Part shown: piece by piece, positions 11,809 through 24,024 of the stretch
Layout: each line of letters begins with the position of its first letter
Numbering within the stretch: the stretch's first letter is position 1
Origin: Podocnemis expansa
Lineage: Eukaryota > Chordata > Testudines > Podocnemididae
Length of the DNA: 64,000 nt
NCBI GenBank assembly: GCA_007922195.1
Contig: ML682013.1
Span: forward strand, 22,384,645 to 22,448,644
Direction: 5' to 3'
Program-made: the position numbers and the translations under genes
Notes under the pieces: generated by a model
Told to the model about the DNA's origin: nothing
What the model saw: the letters and a program-made list of their open reading frames with translations, nothing else
Database searches by the model: none

Positions 11809-12490
11809 CTCATAGATTCAAAGGCTCATAGAGTGCATCTGCACTGGAGCCTTAGGTCCACTTAAGGAAGCTTAAGTCAACTTACCACAGCCATGCTGGG
11901 CTTTTTTTTAAGTCAATTTAAGCATTTCCTTAAGTTAACTTAATAACACCATGTCTTAAAGTTGACTTAACACTTAAGTCGACCTTATTAAGTCAACTTA
12001 GGCAAATATAGATGGGGAATAGCTTTTAAGTTGACATAAGTGGCCTTCAAGCGCCCTCCCAGAGTTACTGGCAATCACGAATTGTTGACCTAGCATCTGC
12101 CAGTGTGGATGCAGACAGTTGACAGGAGTTTTCAGTGTGGACTTTTTAAGTCCACTTAACCAGGTCAACTTTAAGTCGACTTAAAGTCAACCTTGTTAAG
12201 TTGACCTAACAGAACCTGTAGTGTAGACATACTCATAGACTCTGAGGTCAGAAAGGACAAATATGATCGTTCAGTCTAGCCTCTACAATGCAGGTCATAG
12301 AACCTCACCTATCTATTCCTACAATGAACCTGTAACCTGTGACTGAGATACTAGAGTCTTCAGATCAGGGTTTAAAGACTTTAAGGTACAGAGATTCTAT
12401 CAGCAAGTGAGCTGTGCCCCATGCTACATTGGAAGACAGAACCCCTCTCAGCCTTTGCCAATCTGCCCAGGGAAAATTTTTGTTTTAAAC
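11809..12490 (-). mobile_element. Old CR1-type LINE 3' end, split by a MITE
   Basis: Reading from the CR1 3' terminus on the plus strand, CATAGATTCAAAGGCTCATA leads to the MITE at 11831-12234 and then continues as GACTCTGAGGTCAGAAAGGAC, followed by diverged CR1-like sequence (CAGGTCATAGAACCTCACC, then GCCAATCTGCCCAGGGAAAA). This fits the 3' end of a CR1-family LINE in minus orientation. No reverse transcriptase frame remains. The far limit is approximate. Confidence 0.65.
11831..12234. mobile_element. Palindrome-rich MITE, TTAAGTCGACTTAA type, TSD ATA
   Basis: The left terminus is degenerate (GAGTGCATCTGCACTGGAGC); the right one is GTGTAGACATACTC. ATA is duplicated at 11828-11830 and 12235-12237, in line with a 3-bp target duplication, and joining the flanks restores a continuous CR1 tail. 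The interior is full of TTAAGTYRACTTAA palindromes. A short inner segment (around GACCTAGCATCTGCCAGTG) recurs in the elements at 56.4 and 59.1 kb. Confidence 0.85.
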
Positions 12491-13542
12491 AAATATAATT
12501 GTAAACATTTTTCCATTACCATCCTTCTCCTTTATAGTCTGCCTTGGACCCCCGCCCCTAGTGCTATATCAATATAAAGTTCATGATCTACCTTTAAAGC
12601 ACAAAAGCAGGGTAAGTTAACACTGCAGTCTTTTTGATTCTGTCAATTGATAGCTCTCTGTTTAAATTGTCTTTTTACTTTTTCCAAATAGAAAAGAATC
12701 CCATTTTCCATTTTTTAAATGAGTTTTGCTTTGGAATTTGTGTTAGTTATAGTAGTAGTCAAACTGAAACAAATTAACCCAAATCTATTTTTTCTTCAGA
12801 TTTTCAATTCACTAATATTGGACAGATATACTTTTGGTCTCAATTTTAGAATGTGGGTTTTTTGAGTTACAACTTTTCACAGAAAAGGAAAAATTGTTCT
12901 CCACCCAAATCTAGTAAGGGCAATTTATCATTGTTCATTCAAAACATCTCAACATTCCTTCGATTAAGCAGAGCCCTTATAAATGGATGATGTGTCAGCA
13001 ATTGTTTTTAAACCATTTGGCATTCATATATAAATCATGTGTTCTATCTTTTTCATTCCTGATCTTTATTTCTTAATATTCATGCCATTCATAAAACTCT
13101 GACATCACAGTTATTTCTACAGTAATTAATTAGTGATAAAGAATGAGAAAAGATAGGAATATGGGATGGGATTCCAAGGATTTATTCTAAATAGAAGAAT
13201 TTTAAGGTGCCTTCTCGAGGGGTGACAGATACAATACTGTCCAGAACTTGTGTTTTAGTAGAGAATTTATTTTCTGCATCTTTCTGGGGATGAAATGAAT
13301 GAAGAAAAATGTTTGCCATTCTCAGGGTCATAAATTATATCCTGCTAAAATGATTTGGAGATGTCAAGAGCTAGACCTTTTTGTACTTTTACTTGAGGAG
13401 TTATTAATTATATTTGGTATATTTCTCTCTTCTCTTTACATCATTCTCCTTCTGTGCTGATGAGCTTTGTTGCTTACTGTGTTCCAGTTAAATAACCAGC
13501 ATTGTATGGAAACCTCTAAGAGCTATTGATCTGGGGACATGT
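12491..13542. other. Unannotated AT-rich sequence
   Basis: No gene or repeat family recognised. Open frames are short and lack motifs. Confidence 0.5.
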
Positions 13543-13612
13543 CCTCAGCTGGTGTAGATTGATACAGCTCCATTGATTTTAATTAAGCTATACTGATTTA
13601 TACCAGCTGAGG
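13543..13612. repeat. Ancient imperfect palindrome around CCTCAGCTGGTGTA
   Basis: CCTCAGCTGGTGTAGATTGA is mirrored by a reverse complement ending TATACCAGCTGAGG, with arms of about 27 bp around CTCCATTGATTTTAATTA. This type of repeat (CAGCTGGTGTAAAT...TTGACTTCAATGG) is, to my knowledge, widespread and old in sauropsid genomes. The family name is unknown to me. Confidence 0.6.
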
Positions 13613-13729
13613 ATCAGGCCCTGGATATTTAAAGGGGCTTAAGTTTGCCATCCTTATGCACATTGAGCAATACCTTACTATGTGAGCAAACCTGTGTGTT
13701 TCAATGGGGTTGTTCACGTAGTAATGTGT

Positions 13730-13796
13730 GACCTGATACGAATGGGGGAAGACCCATCCTACGACCTGATATGAATGGGAGAAGACTCCATCCTAC
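13730..13796. repeat. Tandem duplication, two units of 33-34 bp
   Basis: GACCTGATACGAATGGGGGA... at 13730-13762 is followed directly by GACCTGATATGAATGGGAGA... at 13763-13796, differing at only a few positions. Confidence 0.85.
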
Positions 13797-14242
13797 AATG
13801 CTGAATAATCACTTTGGGGCAGATCACAGACTCAGTTGACAAACACCACAAAACTCAACTATTCTACATTCCTTCTTCCTCCTCTGGCCTCACTGCCATG
13901 ATTTTCCTTGATTCCTGCTACCCTGAGACCACCCTACAGAATACTTTCCCAATATGGAGGGGTGCAGAGAAATGTGATACTACACATTAACTTTCCCCCA
14001 GATTCCGTATGGGATCTTGGAGGAGGAAGGTGCCCATTCCCTTGACCCTCAGCTTGTGCTCTCATTGATTAAGAGGATCTGAGCTCTATAGGATGAAGAT
14101 AATCTGTTTTTTGAACAGTCCAATGCTGAGAGGGAGAGTAAGGTCGCAGCATACTAACCCCATTCTATGCAGGATGGGAAGGATCTTTGTGTAGGTTCCC
14201 ATCAGCTACTGATCAGGGTCTGCCAGGTTTGCAAAGTTTATG

Positions 14243-15292
14243 GTTTATGGTTACTATTTTTAAAGCTCTTTATAGAGTTCTGTGAACCTTAATATAGTCT
14301 GAAATTTCATTCTCAGTCACCCTATTCATGTAATTTAACTACGGAACATTTTCTGTGCAGTTAGAAACTGAAGGGAAAACCAGAAAAACTGAGAAAAGGG
14401 TGGAGAGATCTTTCATTAATCCTTGAGAAAGTCTGAAACATATCATGCCATTGCTAAATGATTTGTTTTGATTTCTTGCTAATTTCCAAGTAGAGTTTAA
14501 GATCTGGGCTGGACCTTATTTCAGAGACTGCCTCTCTCCATGTGTTATGAAGCTGACAAAGTGGGTTCCAGCCTACCAAAGCTCATGCCCCAAAATTTGT
14601 TTTATTAGTTTCTAAGGTGCCATATGAAAACTACAGTTTTAGAACTTGTTTAAACACAGTCTGTTAGATGTCTCATGAATACCCATCATAGCTATATTTC
14701 AGCAGGCCAGCAATCATTTTGCAGTGTATTAACTAAGTTTGTCTGCATTATGTTTTCAGCAGTCCACTGCCACGATAGCGTTAGCTTCTGCATCTCAATT
14801 TAAAATTTAAAAAAGGATGCATGTCTGCTATAGTACAAAATATAAAGCATGTCACTCTACTTTATCCATTACCCAGTTTCATTCCTACTGTTTCTTGCCT
14901 CTAGGCGAATTCATAGGAGATGGAGAACTCTAAATGTTTCTAGTGGAGTTTATTATAAGAAAAAATAATGCTAATTTTTCCAGCTTTTCAGTCTAACATA
15001 AATAGTCCAAAGTGTAGATCTGTAGGAATTATACAACAATTATAGTAGGGAGCGATTATACCAGAACATAATGTTCACGCACAAATGATAAATACAGAGT
15101 TACAACTTATAATTTTAAACATAGTCACCTCTCCATCCTTTTCTCAGTTTTTCTGGTTTTCCCTTCAGTTTCTAACTGCACAGAAAATGTTCTGTAGTTA
15201 AATTACACGAATAAGGTGACTGAGAATGAAATTTCAGACTGTGTTAGGGTTCACATAACTATAAAAAGTTTAAAAAATAGTAACCATAAACA
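14243..15292. repeat. Large inverted repeat, arms of about 165 bp
   Basis: 14243-14407 matches the reverse complement of 15129-15292 at roughly 90% by eye, including long identical runs such as GTGCAGTTAGAAACTGAAGG. The arms are separated by about 720 bp. The spacer holds a decayed PLE tail (14530-14640). The arms do not match any family I know. Confidence 0.85.
14530..14640 (+). mobile_element. Decayed PLE tail with hammerhead-like core
   Basis: CTGACAAAGTGGGTTCCAGC, then CAAAGCTCATGCC and TTATTAGTTTCTAAGGTGCC, match the tail found in the other PLE copies of the window. The two core boxes read CTGACAA and CAAA, so catalytic activity is unlikely. Confidence 0.65.
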
Positions 15293-16471
15293 AAAGGTTA
15301 TATTTTAATTAACCCAAAGCAGAACTATTTTGCAGTGTCATGTTGTGAGGGAGAGAGATTCACACTGGAACCAGGCTTCCAGATCTTTGACAGTAATTCT
15401 TTCAAGTATCTGATAATGAAATAACAAACTCTTTATATTATACTCATTCTACATCAATCATTTCTTTCTTAGGAGCGGTTCTTAATATAATTTTGTATTT
15501 ACTATTTTAATAGCATTTTTTTCTGGATTTTTCATGTGGTACTAACATAGGGCCTGGATGGACAACCCCCATCCCTGAGGCTGGATTCCTGCACTCTCAC
15601 TGGGTTGGTGCACTTTGGGCGCACCAATCTGCGGTATTCTGTAATTCCCTCTCTGTCTCCCAGCTCCAGCAGTACAGACAATTGGTTCTAATGTCTTTGC
15701 TTTCTAATGTTTTGGTGGTGGAGTGTTTAGTTTCATTTTTAGAACCCAGTCTTGAAATACTTAGGTAAAACTTGTTCAAATGGCAGTTTTGCAAGTAGTT
15801 AGCATGACTGAGTGAGAGTTAAGGACTGAGCCCTCAGGCAATGAAATGTAAAAAAAGAAACATTAGACATCTAGATCAAATCAACAGTGTAAAAAGAGAT
15901 TTTTGGAATTACTTATGGCCAGTGATTCCTCTGTTTTCAAATGGAGTTGCCCTGACACCAAAAGAAACTAATATCTTTGATTCAAGTCTTATAGCAGCCT
16001 CCTTTATTTTTAATATTAATATGTTACCATGACACAGAACATAGACATATAATTCTGATGGATATACAACAATGCCTTTCTGTTGGCTGTGATGGGGGCT
16101 GTTCTAACACAAAACTGTGTTGTTTCCTGAGTAAAGATTTTAAAACCACGCAAATGGATATAACAAATGTGTTATTTAGGCAGGTTCTGATTCATTTTAT
16201 GTGACTACCCCAAGGGACTTTGCCTTTACTAGTCTCATACTTTCTTACTCCCAGAACTGTCATTTGATATAATGGTATTTAATGAATTATATTTTGAAAT
16301 CTTTTTTCTTTACTCAAAGACACTCAGATTTAAAAACCCAGCCTTGCCTTGATGATCCATCTGGCAGGTGGTGTTAGACTCTTCTAACTTTGCACTATAA
16401 AAAGGAAGATGCTGTTATACCTTCTTCTAAAGAAAAACAAATTATTAATGATTCTGAGAAATGTAGCATTA
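15293..16471. other. Unannotated AT-rich sequence
   Basis: Nothing recognised beyond the inverted-repeat arm on its left edge. Open frames of about 60 codons show no motif. Confidence 0.5.
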
Positions 16472-16948
16472 GTGTATGTCTACACTACATAGAAAAACCC
16501 ACAGCACTGAGTCTTAGAGCTCGAATGCTGTTCCTCCTTGGGCTTTGATTTGAGGTTCTAAGAGATGGACAGATGTATCCAATCAGGTTTCAGAGCCTGG
16601 ACTCCCGCCCAATCGAGAATACCTATGTTACTATTTTTAGCCCTGTAACTCAAGTCAATTGAACTGGGCTCTGAGACTCAGTGCCACAGGCTTTCGTGAG
16701 AGAAAAATCTCAGTTTGTTAGACACTTTGAAGATGGGAGAACTTACAGAATGGTAGGAAGATTTTCCCATCTTCAAAGTGTTTTATGAAGTAGGATTTTC
16801 TTCCACAAAAACTCATGCAAAAAGTAAATTTCTTAGTCTTTTAAGTGCCACAGGGCTCCTTGTTTGTTTGTTTTATTGAACTAGACTAACATCGCTACCC
16901 CTTTGGATCGGTGCCACAGGGTTGCTTTGCAGTATAGATGTAGCGCAC
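16472..16948. mobile_element. MITE of a different inverted-repeat type, split by a PLE
   Basis: The left end GTGTATGTCTACACTACAT and the following 35 bp (to about AGCACTGAGTCTTAGAGC) pair with the right flank: GGGCTCTGAGACTCAGTGCC before the PLE and GTTGCTTTGCAGTATAGATG after it. It lacks the dense TCGA palindromes of the other elements. The PLE at 16691-16910 interrupts the right inverted repeat. Confidence 0.7.
16681..16920 (+). mobile_element. Fold-back PLE insertion with 10-bp target duplication
   Basis: GTGCCACAGG occurs at 16681-16690 and again at 16911-16920, flanking a 220-bp insert. The insert begins with an antisense tail copy (GCTTTCGTGAGAGAAAAATC... to GAACTTACAGAATGG) and turns into a sense tail (CCCATCTTCAAAGTG... 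to TTAGTCTTTTAAGTGCCACA, ending GACTAACATCGCTACCCC). It is a palindromic PLE copy, like the one at 11046. The hammerhead core in the sense half is badly eroded. A caveat is that the duplicated string also occurs inside PLE tails. Confidence 0.75.
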
Positions 16949-17780
16949 TGATCCTGTGCCAGTGAAGTCCAAGGGAGCTTTGCCGTTGACCTCAGTAGGC
17001 TTGAGATGAAGTCCTCCTGAGGGCCAACTTGTCCATTTTCTTTTAAAGTTCACTGATGTCTTTTCTCTGTTTTGTATCTTCTAACCAGGTAGCTTTTGTT
17101 ATGGGGAATATGGACATTTCTGTCATCCTGGAATTAAGTTTCCAACTTGGGAGAAATCTCATTAGGTGAACAGAACTCATAGGATTTCTATCACTCAGGA
17201 ATGCTGCTAACATCAAATACTCACCTGCATTTGGGCTCAGATCTGAAATGAACTTTAGCCTGAACCAAAACCAGTATTCTGGCTTTACCGAAATGATCTT
17301 ATTGCCCTTATCCACTGATCATGGCACTTCCCTGTTTATATATTAGTGATCAGAACAGGTAACCAAAAAGTTTTTAAATTCCATACCAAAGCTTACATTT
17401 TTCTGCCCAGTTGCTCTGCTTTTCTCCTCACTATTCATGCTGGTTGGAATTATACTACTTTTTGGAAATCAGGACTCTTATTTTACATAATATGTTAGCC
17501 TTCCAAAAAGCTAGTAATTCTCTGAGTTTTGTGGGAGATAGGGTAATTCATGGATGTAGCCAGTTGATTTAGTCAGCTGCTTTAAAGAGGGCATATTAAC
17601 ATTACAAATTTTAAGTCCAGTCAAATTTGAACCACACAGAACTGAGTCAGAAAAAAATGGCAAAAGCATTCATGAACAACAGATGGCAATAATAAATAGT
17701 TACTTAACCTAACATTGACCCGCCAGCCCTGCATATGTGTAACCCTGAATACTTTACACAAGAGTCTGAGTCAGCTCAGA
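16949..17780. other. Mostly unannotated; short ancient repeat at the left edge
   Basis: About 16949-17010 (GATCCTGTGCCAGTGAAGTC ... CCGTTGACCTCAGTAGG) resembles the old palindromic sauropsid repeat seen at 13543. The rest shows nothing recognisable. Confidence 0.45.
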
Positions 17781-18178
17781 GGCTATGTCTACATACAAAG
17801 TTTTATTTCGAAATAAGTCATTTTGAAATGACTTATTTTGAAATAAAGCCCTTATTTCAAAATAAGGCAAAACATGCTATCAAAATGCCTGTTATTTCGA
17901 AATAAGGCCATGTGGACGTGTTGTTTCAAAATAGTTGTTTCGAAACAATGGTGTTGTTTGGAAACAACATGTCCAAACAGCCTTATTTCAAAATAACCAT
18001 TTCAAAATAACAGCCATTTCAAAACTATTGGGGCGTAAACTGTTTCAAAATGACAGTTCTTATTTTGAAATGAAGGATCCCATCATTTTGAAATAAGAAA
18101 ACATCATGTGGACCTAATCTCTCTTATTTCGAAATAACCAGTGTTATTTTGAAATAAAAGAGATGTGTAGACATACCC
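17781..18178. mobile_element. Palindrome-rich MITE, TTATTTCGAAATAA type
   Basis: The termini are GGCTATGTCTACAT and, inverted, ATGTGTAGACATACCC. The interior is nearly continuous copies of TTATTTCGAAATAA and decayed forms (TTATTTTGAAATAA, TTATTTCAAAATAA), with a central section of TTGTTTCGAAACAA-type units. Flanking bases do not form a perfect 3-bp duplication. Confidence 0.8.
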
Positions 18179-19695
18179 TGAGAGTCTTTGTATTTTCTTT
18201 GATCAGAGTAGGGATTCAGTGTCTATTAAAGTAAATGAAAAATTCCCATTGAATCCAGTGGTCACAAAACCAGGCTCATGGTGCATTTTTAGAGAAATCT
18301 ACAAGTGTCACAGTAATCTGCATTACACTCCAGTAGCTGCCACAGTCAAATCTCTTTGGGGCAACTAACCATCAACTGGGTCATATATTACTGGATAGGG
18401 GACACTGATGTTTCCCATGTGTTTTTCTTCTTCACACCATTCAAATAACAAAGGCTTTTTATGGTAGAAAAGCATGGGTTTTATTTTTCATCATCAGTAA
18501 AATGGATTTAGTATGCTGATAAAAGGATTTCATGGCATTCTAATTTTTAGTGAGAAACCTAAAATGTTTTTCTTAAAAAAAAAAGTTGATGAAGCTGGAA
18601 AAACCAAACATTCCAGTGAGGATTGCCCTACTCTCATGTTTATTTCTAAAGTTAAGTTTACAACCCCTTAGTAAGGATCATTTTAAAAAGTCACTCTATA
18701 TTAGTAACTTCCATAAATCTCTTTCTGAAAAATTTCATGTTTCCTTGAGATGTCATGACATGGTGTGATAGTGTTACCTATTACATCCACTGGAAATAAT
18801 AGCCTTGTTCAAAAGCAAAAGGCAGCACAATAATGTACTGTTGTTCATGTATCTTGGAGGTAATGGTACTACTAAGTCTGGCTGAGTATTAACTGTTGTG
18901 ACGTGGTGTTGGACCGATGTATATTTTATAAGCTTCCATAAACCATTCTTTTGTTAAAAAGTATTAAATTCAAAAATTATTTATTTGGGGCCAGATTTTG
19001 ATATTCTAACACCTGATGAAAAGCATCTTAATGATACGAGTTCAATAGGATTGTTTGCCAGATAAATATGAGGTTGGCAGGCCCTTAATGTTAACAGTGT
19101 AATCTAAACAATAAGGTAAGGAAATTCACAGTTCGAGGTAACGTTTCATCTGTAAGGTTACACCACTGTTCTAAAAGTGCACAGGAATATATTTTTGACT
19201 GTAAGTAGTTTTGGTTTCTTTCATCAGGATAGGGTTAGAGTGTAGAGCAGTAGCCACAAGAGTTATTTCTTTGAAATTGCTATTTTTTAAAAAACAGTAA
19301 ACAATGGTGCCCATTATGGATTATAATCAGAATCAACAAATGAAGAAAAACCCTATATATCTGTGCATGTATTTAATGCTGTTTTAAATTTTTACTTTCT
19401 TCACTGCTAGCATGGTTAGTTAAAAATATATTCATATACTATTAACAAATATGAAGCATCTTTTCTGTAAACTAGATAAAAATTCAAATAAAATACTATT
19501 GAAGGAACTCTAGTTTTTATTATAAGCATATATACTTTACAGTTTTTCTCATTATTAACAACTTGGCTGTGAAGAATAAAATGCATTATATTTCTAAAAG
19601 AAAATATTCAAAAGATGGGCTTAAACCAACATTTCCCCAGTCTTTGAAGACTGAGGGGTTTTCAGAATCCCCTCTTAACATTTTCTAATGTCTTA
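18179..19695. other. Unannotated AT-rich sequence
   Basis: Near 18210-18262 there is a faint match to the old TTGACTTCAATGG-type repeat. Nothing else was recognised. Confidence 0.45.
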
Positions 19696-20199
19696 GGCTA
19701 TGTCTACACTTAGATTGTTAAATCAATTTAATTGAATCAAAATAAAAATCATTAAATCGATTTAGGTTAAATCGATTTAACATGTCCCATCTAGAAACCC
19801 AAATTGAACTAGCATGTCCATGGACAGGACTTACTAGTTTGATTTAGGAGAGGGGCTCCATGGGAGGTATGGGAAGATGGCCCCCAAGAAGGGTCATGCC
19901 CCTACCCAATATATAGAAAGAGGAAGGCACCCTGGGAGAGTGAATGGCAAAAAATGTTAAATTGAAATAACAGTTAAATCAACATAAGACAGCTACACTG
20001 TGCTATTTTGAAATAATAATTTTGATTTAACTGTCATTTCAATATAAAATGAGGTTTTATTATTCTGAAATGACCATTCCTTATTTTGAAATGAGGGAGT
20101 TCCTCATTTCAAAATAAGGAAAGGTAGTATAAACATGCACTAATTTAAGTCAAATTAATCATCATTATTTCAATTTAAAGTATAAGTGTAGACATACCC
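19696..20199. mobile_element. Palindrome-rich MITE, TTAAATCGATTTAA type, TSD TTA
   Basis: The termini are GGCTATGTCTACACTTAGAT and, inverted, TAAGTGTAGACATACCC. TTA is duplicated at 19693-19695 and 20200-20202, which fits PIF/Harbinger integration. Palindromes of the AAATCGATTT type flank a core at about 19780-19940 that is the reverse complement of the core at 6104-6247 and 39513-39665. It is the cleanest example of the core-bearing subfamily here. Confidence 0.88.
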
Positions 20200-20202
20200 T
20201 TA

Positions 20203-23200
20203 ATGTCATAAGAAATGTGTAATGTGCTGACAGATGCAGTGTGGCTTCTCTTTCCCCAAGTGTCATTACACGCTGTCTTTAGATGCTGGCTTCCTAATGA
20301 GGGGCAGAATTAAGAGTGTGTGAATGTATTGTGTGGCAAGTGCTATCTTAACTATGCACTTTATAGTTTTCTTACATTTTAATACACAAAAAGCGATTTG
20401 CTATGAATATTTCCTAGTTGACCAATATTTGAGTTGATGGTGTCAATGCCTCATATTCTGGAATGCTAAAGGGAGCAGGAGACATTTGTGATGTCAGTAA
20501 CCTCAACTCTGTCTTAATGAAGTACTTTTTATAAGAAAGTAACACAAGTCACTTTTTGGTTATTAACTTGAGCAACATATCAAGCATAAAATAATGTGAC
20601 ATGTTGGTGTCTGAAGACTATTTCTGACAAGGCTTTAGGATCCAATCATGAATTATTTATAAGATATCATTTTAAGTTATTTACAAAAGTTTTAATGAAC
20701 ATGCCTTTCTGTTTTGATATTTTGAAGCCTCTTAAAGAGTTTCTGCTAAATATGGGGGTTATTTTTGCCTGGATTCAAAGTAACAAATTTCAAATGATAT
20801 TCATCAGATTGAATGACCTCTTATTGTGTTGAAGTCATAAATTCAATAAGAACAACTAAGTCAAGGCTGGACATACTGGAGATTTCACATATAAGATCTG
20901 ACTGTTGCTCTGTACTTTGTATGGAGCCTTACATCAGATCAGACTGGTAGCACTTTACACACACTTTGCACTATTGTAAATGAGTGCAGGAGATAAAATG
21001 TACTTGGGTTAAGGCCTCTAATTATTTTTATTTTGTTTGGGGTTTTCCATCATGAGAGCTTTGAAAAAACCCTTGACTTTTTCAGAGAAGTGTCTGTTTA
21101 CGTCAAGTAGTTTCATGTGTTTTAACAAGTTACTTTAGGCTTTTCATGAATACGTAGCTTCTGATGATGGAAGTGTTGGTTGTAACTCTGCAGTTGAGGC
21201 TCCATGAAGCATCACACTCATATGTACTTTATTATAAAGAGATAGCTAGAATGAATTTTGTTTAACAGAAAATGAATATTTTTATAATGTCAGCTTTTTT
21301 AAAAAAATGTATAATTTTTTTCTTCTTCTGATGCTGATCACCTATATTCCTTGTACTAAAATATGTAAATTTCTGCTCTGGATACTTGTTATAACAATAG
21401 CCCTGGTCTACCCTGATTCCATGGTTGGACAATTCATTCCTTGCCAGAGGCTTGTGCTCCTGAGTCTCAGCTTAAAAAACAAAACAAAGGAGAAAAAAAA
21501 ACCTATTGTTTGAGGTGGCAATCTGAGTTAAAATAGCATGAGGTACCTCTCTGAGTCTGTGGTTTGAAACAGTAGCTTTAAAGGTGTGCCCGGACCCTGC
21601 CCCATTCCTTTCAGTCAGGTTCTTGTATATTATGTAATGCAGTGGCCACAGAATTTAATGTTTTTTTCAGGACGCCACTGCCAGATACTGGTAATTTGTC
21701 TTCTAAATTAGCTGAGCCTGGACCTGCCCTCAGTGGCATCTTGTTTGCCTGCTTACCCTGCTAAGGGGGGTTAACTAGTGTACAGGATGTTCCCTGCACT
21801 GTTCTATGGAGCCAGCTAGCCAAGGATCAGGAGCCAGACATGAACATCACCTCTGCCATGGAGTGGGCAAAGCCTGAAGTATAGGCTGGTGACCTCTGCT
21901 GCCTAGGGAACAATGTAGCAGACAAGATCCAGGCAGCCTGGAAGATGAGCCACTGAGGCTACTCTCGCACCTCTTTAAGCAAAGGAAGACCTTTGACGGG
22001 ACAGCAGGAAACGGTGAAAGTCCAAAATGCATGTGTAGTAGGAAGTGGTGGTGACATTCAATCGCCATTCAGTCCTTCTTTTGTTTCTCCTTTTAGCCAT
22101 TGGCATGGCATTGGGAGGGGGGTTGGATAGAGCCAGCTAACTGGCTGTTGGGTTCCTGCTGGCCTATTTAAGTTAGCCACGGCTTTCCAAAAAGCCTCTT
22201 TCTTTCTGTTTAGCTTCCTTGTCCTCCCTCCCCTTAGAAGTAGATCAGCAGCTGTACTGTTTATGATGCCATAATTTTGAACAATAAGCTGTTTTTAGGG
22301 AAAAAGAAGGAAGGTTTCACCTGGAGCCAAGTTGGCATGTGGTCTGCTGGGTTTTTTAGATTCAAAGTTCATAAAATGTTGTTAAAATTACTGACTTGTT
22401 GCAACATAGAGTCCATGTGAAGTGTGGAAAAAGGGTAAAAGGACCCAGAGGCAAATGAAATATGGGATAGTACAGTTCAGTTGGACCTTGTGATCACAGG
22501 ACAGTAGCCTGAGATCTTTGCAGACTCAGGTTCTCCTACCACATTTCCCCCATTCTTTGTGTAGCAGCAGGGAAAAGCTGAATCTGCGAGGTAGCTCAAG
22601 GATGTTGTACCCTGAGTTATTGTTTGGTTTGTGATTAAAGTCCTATAACTCACACTGGAACAAATTAAAAACCTGGTACATGAGAGCTATGAAGTGTTCC
22701 TCTCCAAAGTATAATTAATAAAGTTGCAGGCTGCCATTCAAACTAATCCCAGGTGTCTGTCATTAATTTGTCTGCTTGTCCTGGTCAACAGCGACACCTT
22801 GCCTTCTATCCTGGCCCACCTGTGGGAAGGCGTTTCTAAGCTGGGCTTTTAGGATAACATCACAGGATCAGTAGCTCAGAGAAAGGAGTCATGATGACTG
22901 TAGAACATAGCGAGTAATAATCGCTGTCAAAAAGAATACTGTCAAAAAGAATCCTTGACAAACTGTATGTCAGTGAGAAGTAGTTGTGTGGGGATGAGGA
23001 GGGATGGGAATTAAACTGTTTGATGGTGGTGGAATAAATTAATGTTGATGAAGAATTTGAGAGCTCTCACTGTGGATTTTTAGGGATGGTTATTGCAGAA
23101 TTTAGAGGTTGTTATTGCTCAGTTTGACCTGCTTGTGCTGTGTAGTCCTCTTCAGAACCCGAGTCCCCCTGTTCCATATCCTGCAACAAGAATAGTAGAT

Positions 23201-23999
23201 TTTATTTATCTTCAGAAAATGATCAAAGTAAAAATCTAATAAAAGTTCAGGCTACTGTGAAATTTAGCCCAAAGTTTTGATTCTATCTACATCTTAATTC
23301 TAGCTCCCCTCAGATTCTTGCCCTTGGCCTGGTTTTCCTTCAGTTCTCATAAGGGACAGATTTTTTTTCTATCAAAAGGATACCTGCTTAACTTTTTCAC
23401 CTTCTTTATTTAAAGTGGCATAATTTTGGCTCCCAGTATGTAGTTCCTCCTCAAAGGTTAAAACTATATCCTCAAGTCTGAAAAAACACAAGGTGCATAT
23501 GCCCCAAATCTGTCTGTTGTCAAGTGAGTTAGTGGTATATAACAGCATCTGGTGTGAAACTTCTGACGAGAAAGGTGTTTCTCATTCACCTCTGGCTGAC
23601 TGTGACTTCTTACATATTGGAGACTGAAAATACAGCAAGTGACTGCTGTTATACCAAAGCACAGAACATTTCCTGTTATTTAGTATTCAGAAGGTTTGGT
23701 GGCTAGTTTGCCTGTTCAGGGGTCTTCCTACAAAAACCCAACAGAAACAGAAGAAGCACAAAAACATCCCTGTCAAAAGAAGATAGTATCGTCTTTACCA
23801 TGGACCAAATGCCCTAAGCAAAGATGTTTAGTAGCTGAAGAACAGGAGCCCTTCCACCCCCCACAAGTATTTCTGAGTACCTCCATTAGTAGAATAGCAG
23901 TTTCAGCTGCAGTCTTTCCCTCCCTCCTCCTTTAACTCTGAAGCCTTAGGAGGCAGATTTCTCCTCGCTTACAGATAGTCCCCCAACCTCAAGCAGATA
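20203..23999. other. Unannotated sequence
   Basis: No gene recognised. Around 20880-20990 there is a weak match to the old TTTACACCAGTGTAAAT-type repeat. A short tandem duplication of CTGTCAAAAAGAAT lies near 22925-22953. The open frames at 20596, 21847 and 23696 have no known motif. Confidence 0.45.
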
Positions 24000-24024
24000 C
24001 TTACCAGCAACTGCAGCCCTAGCA

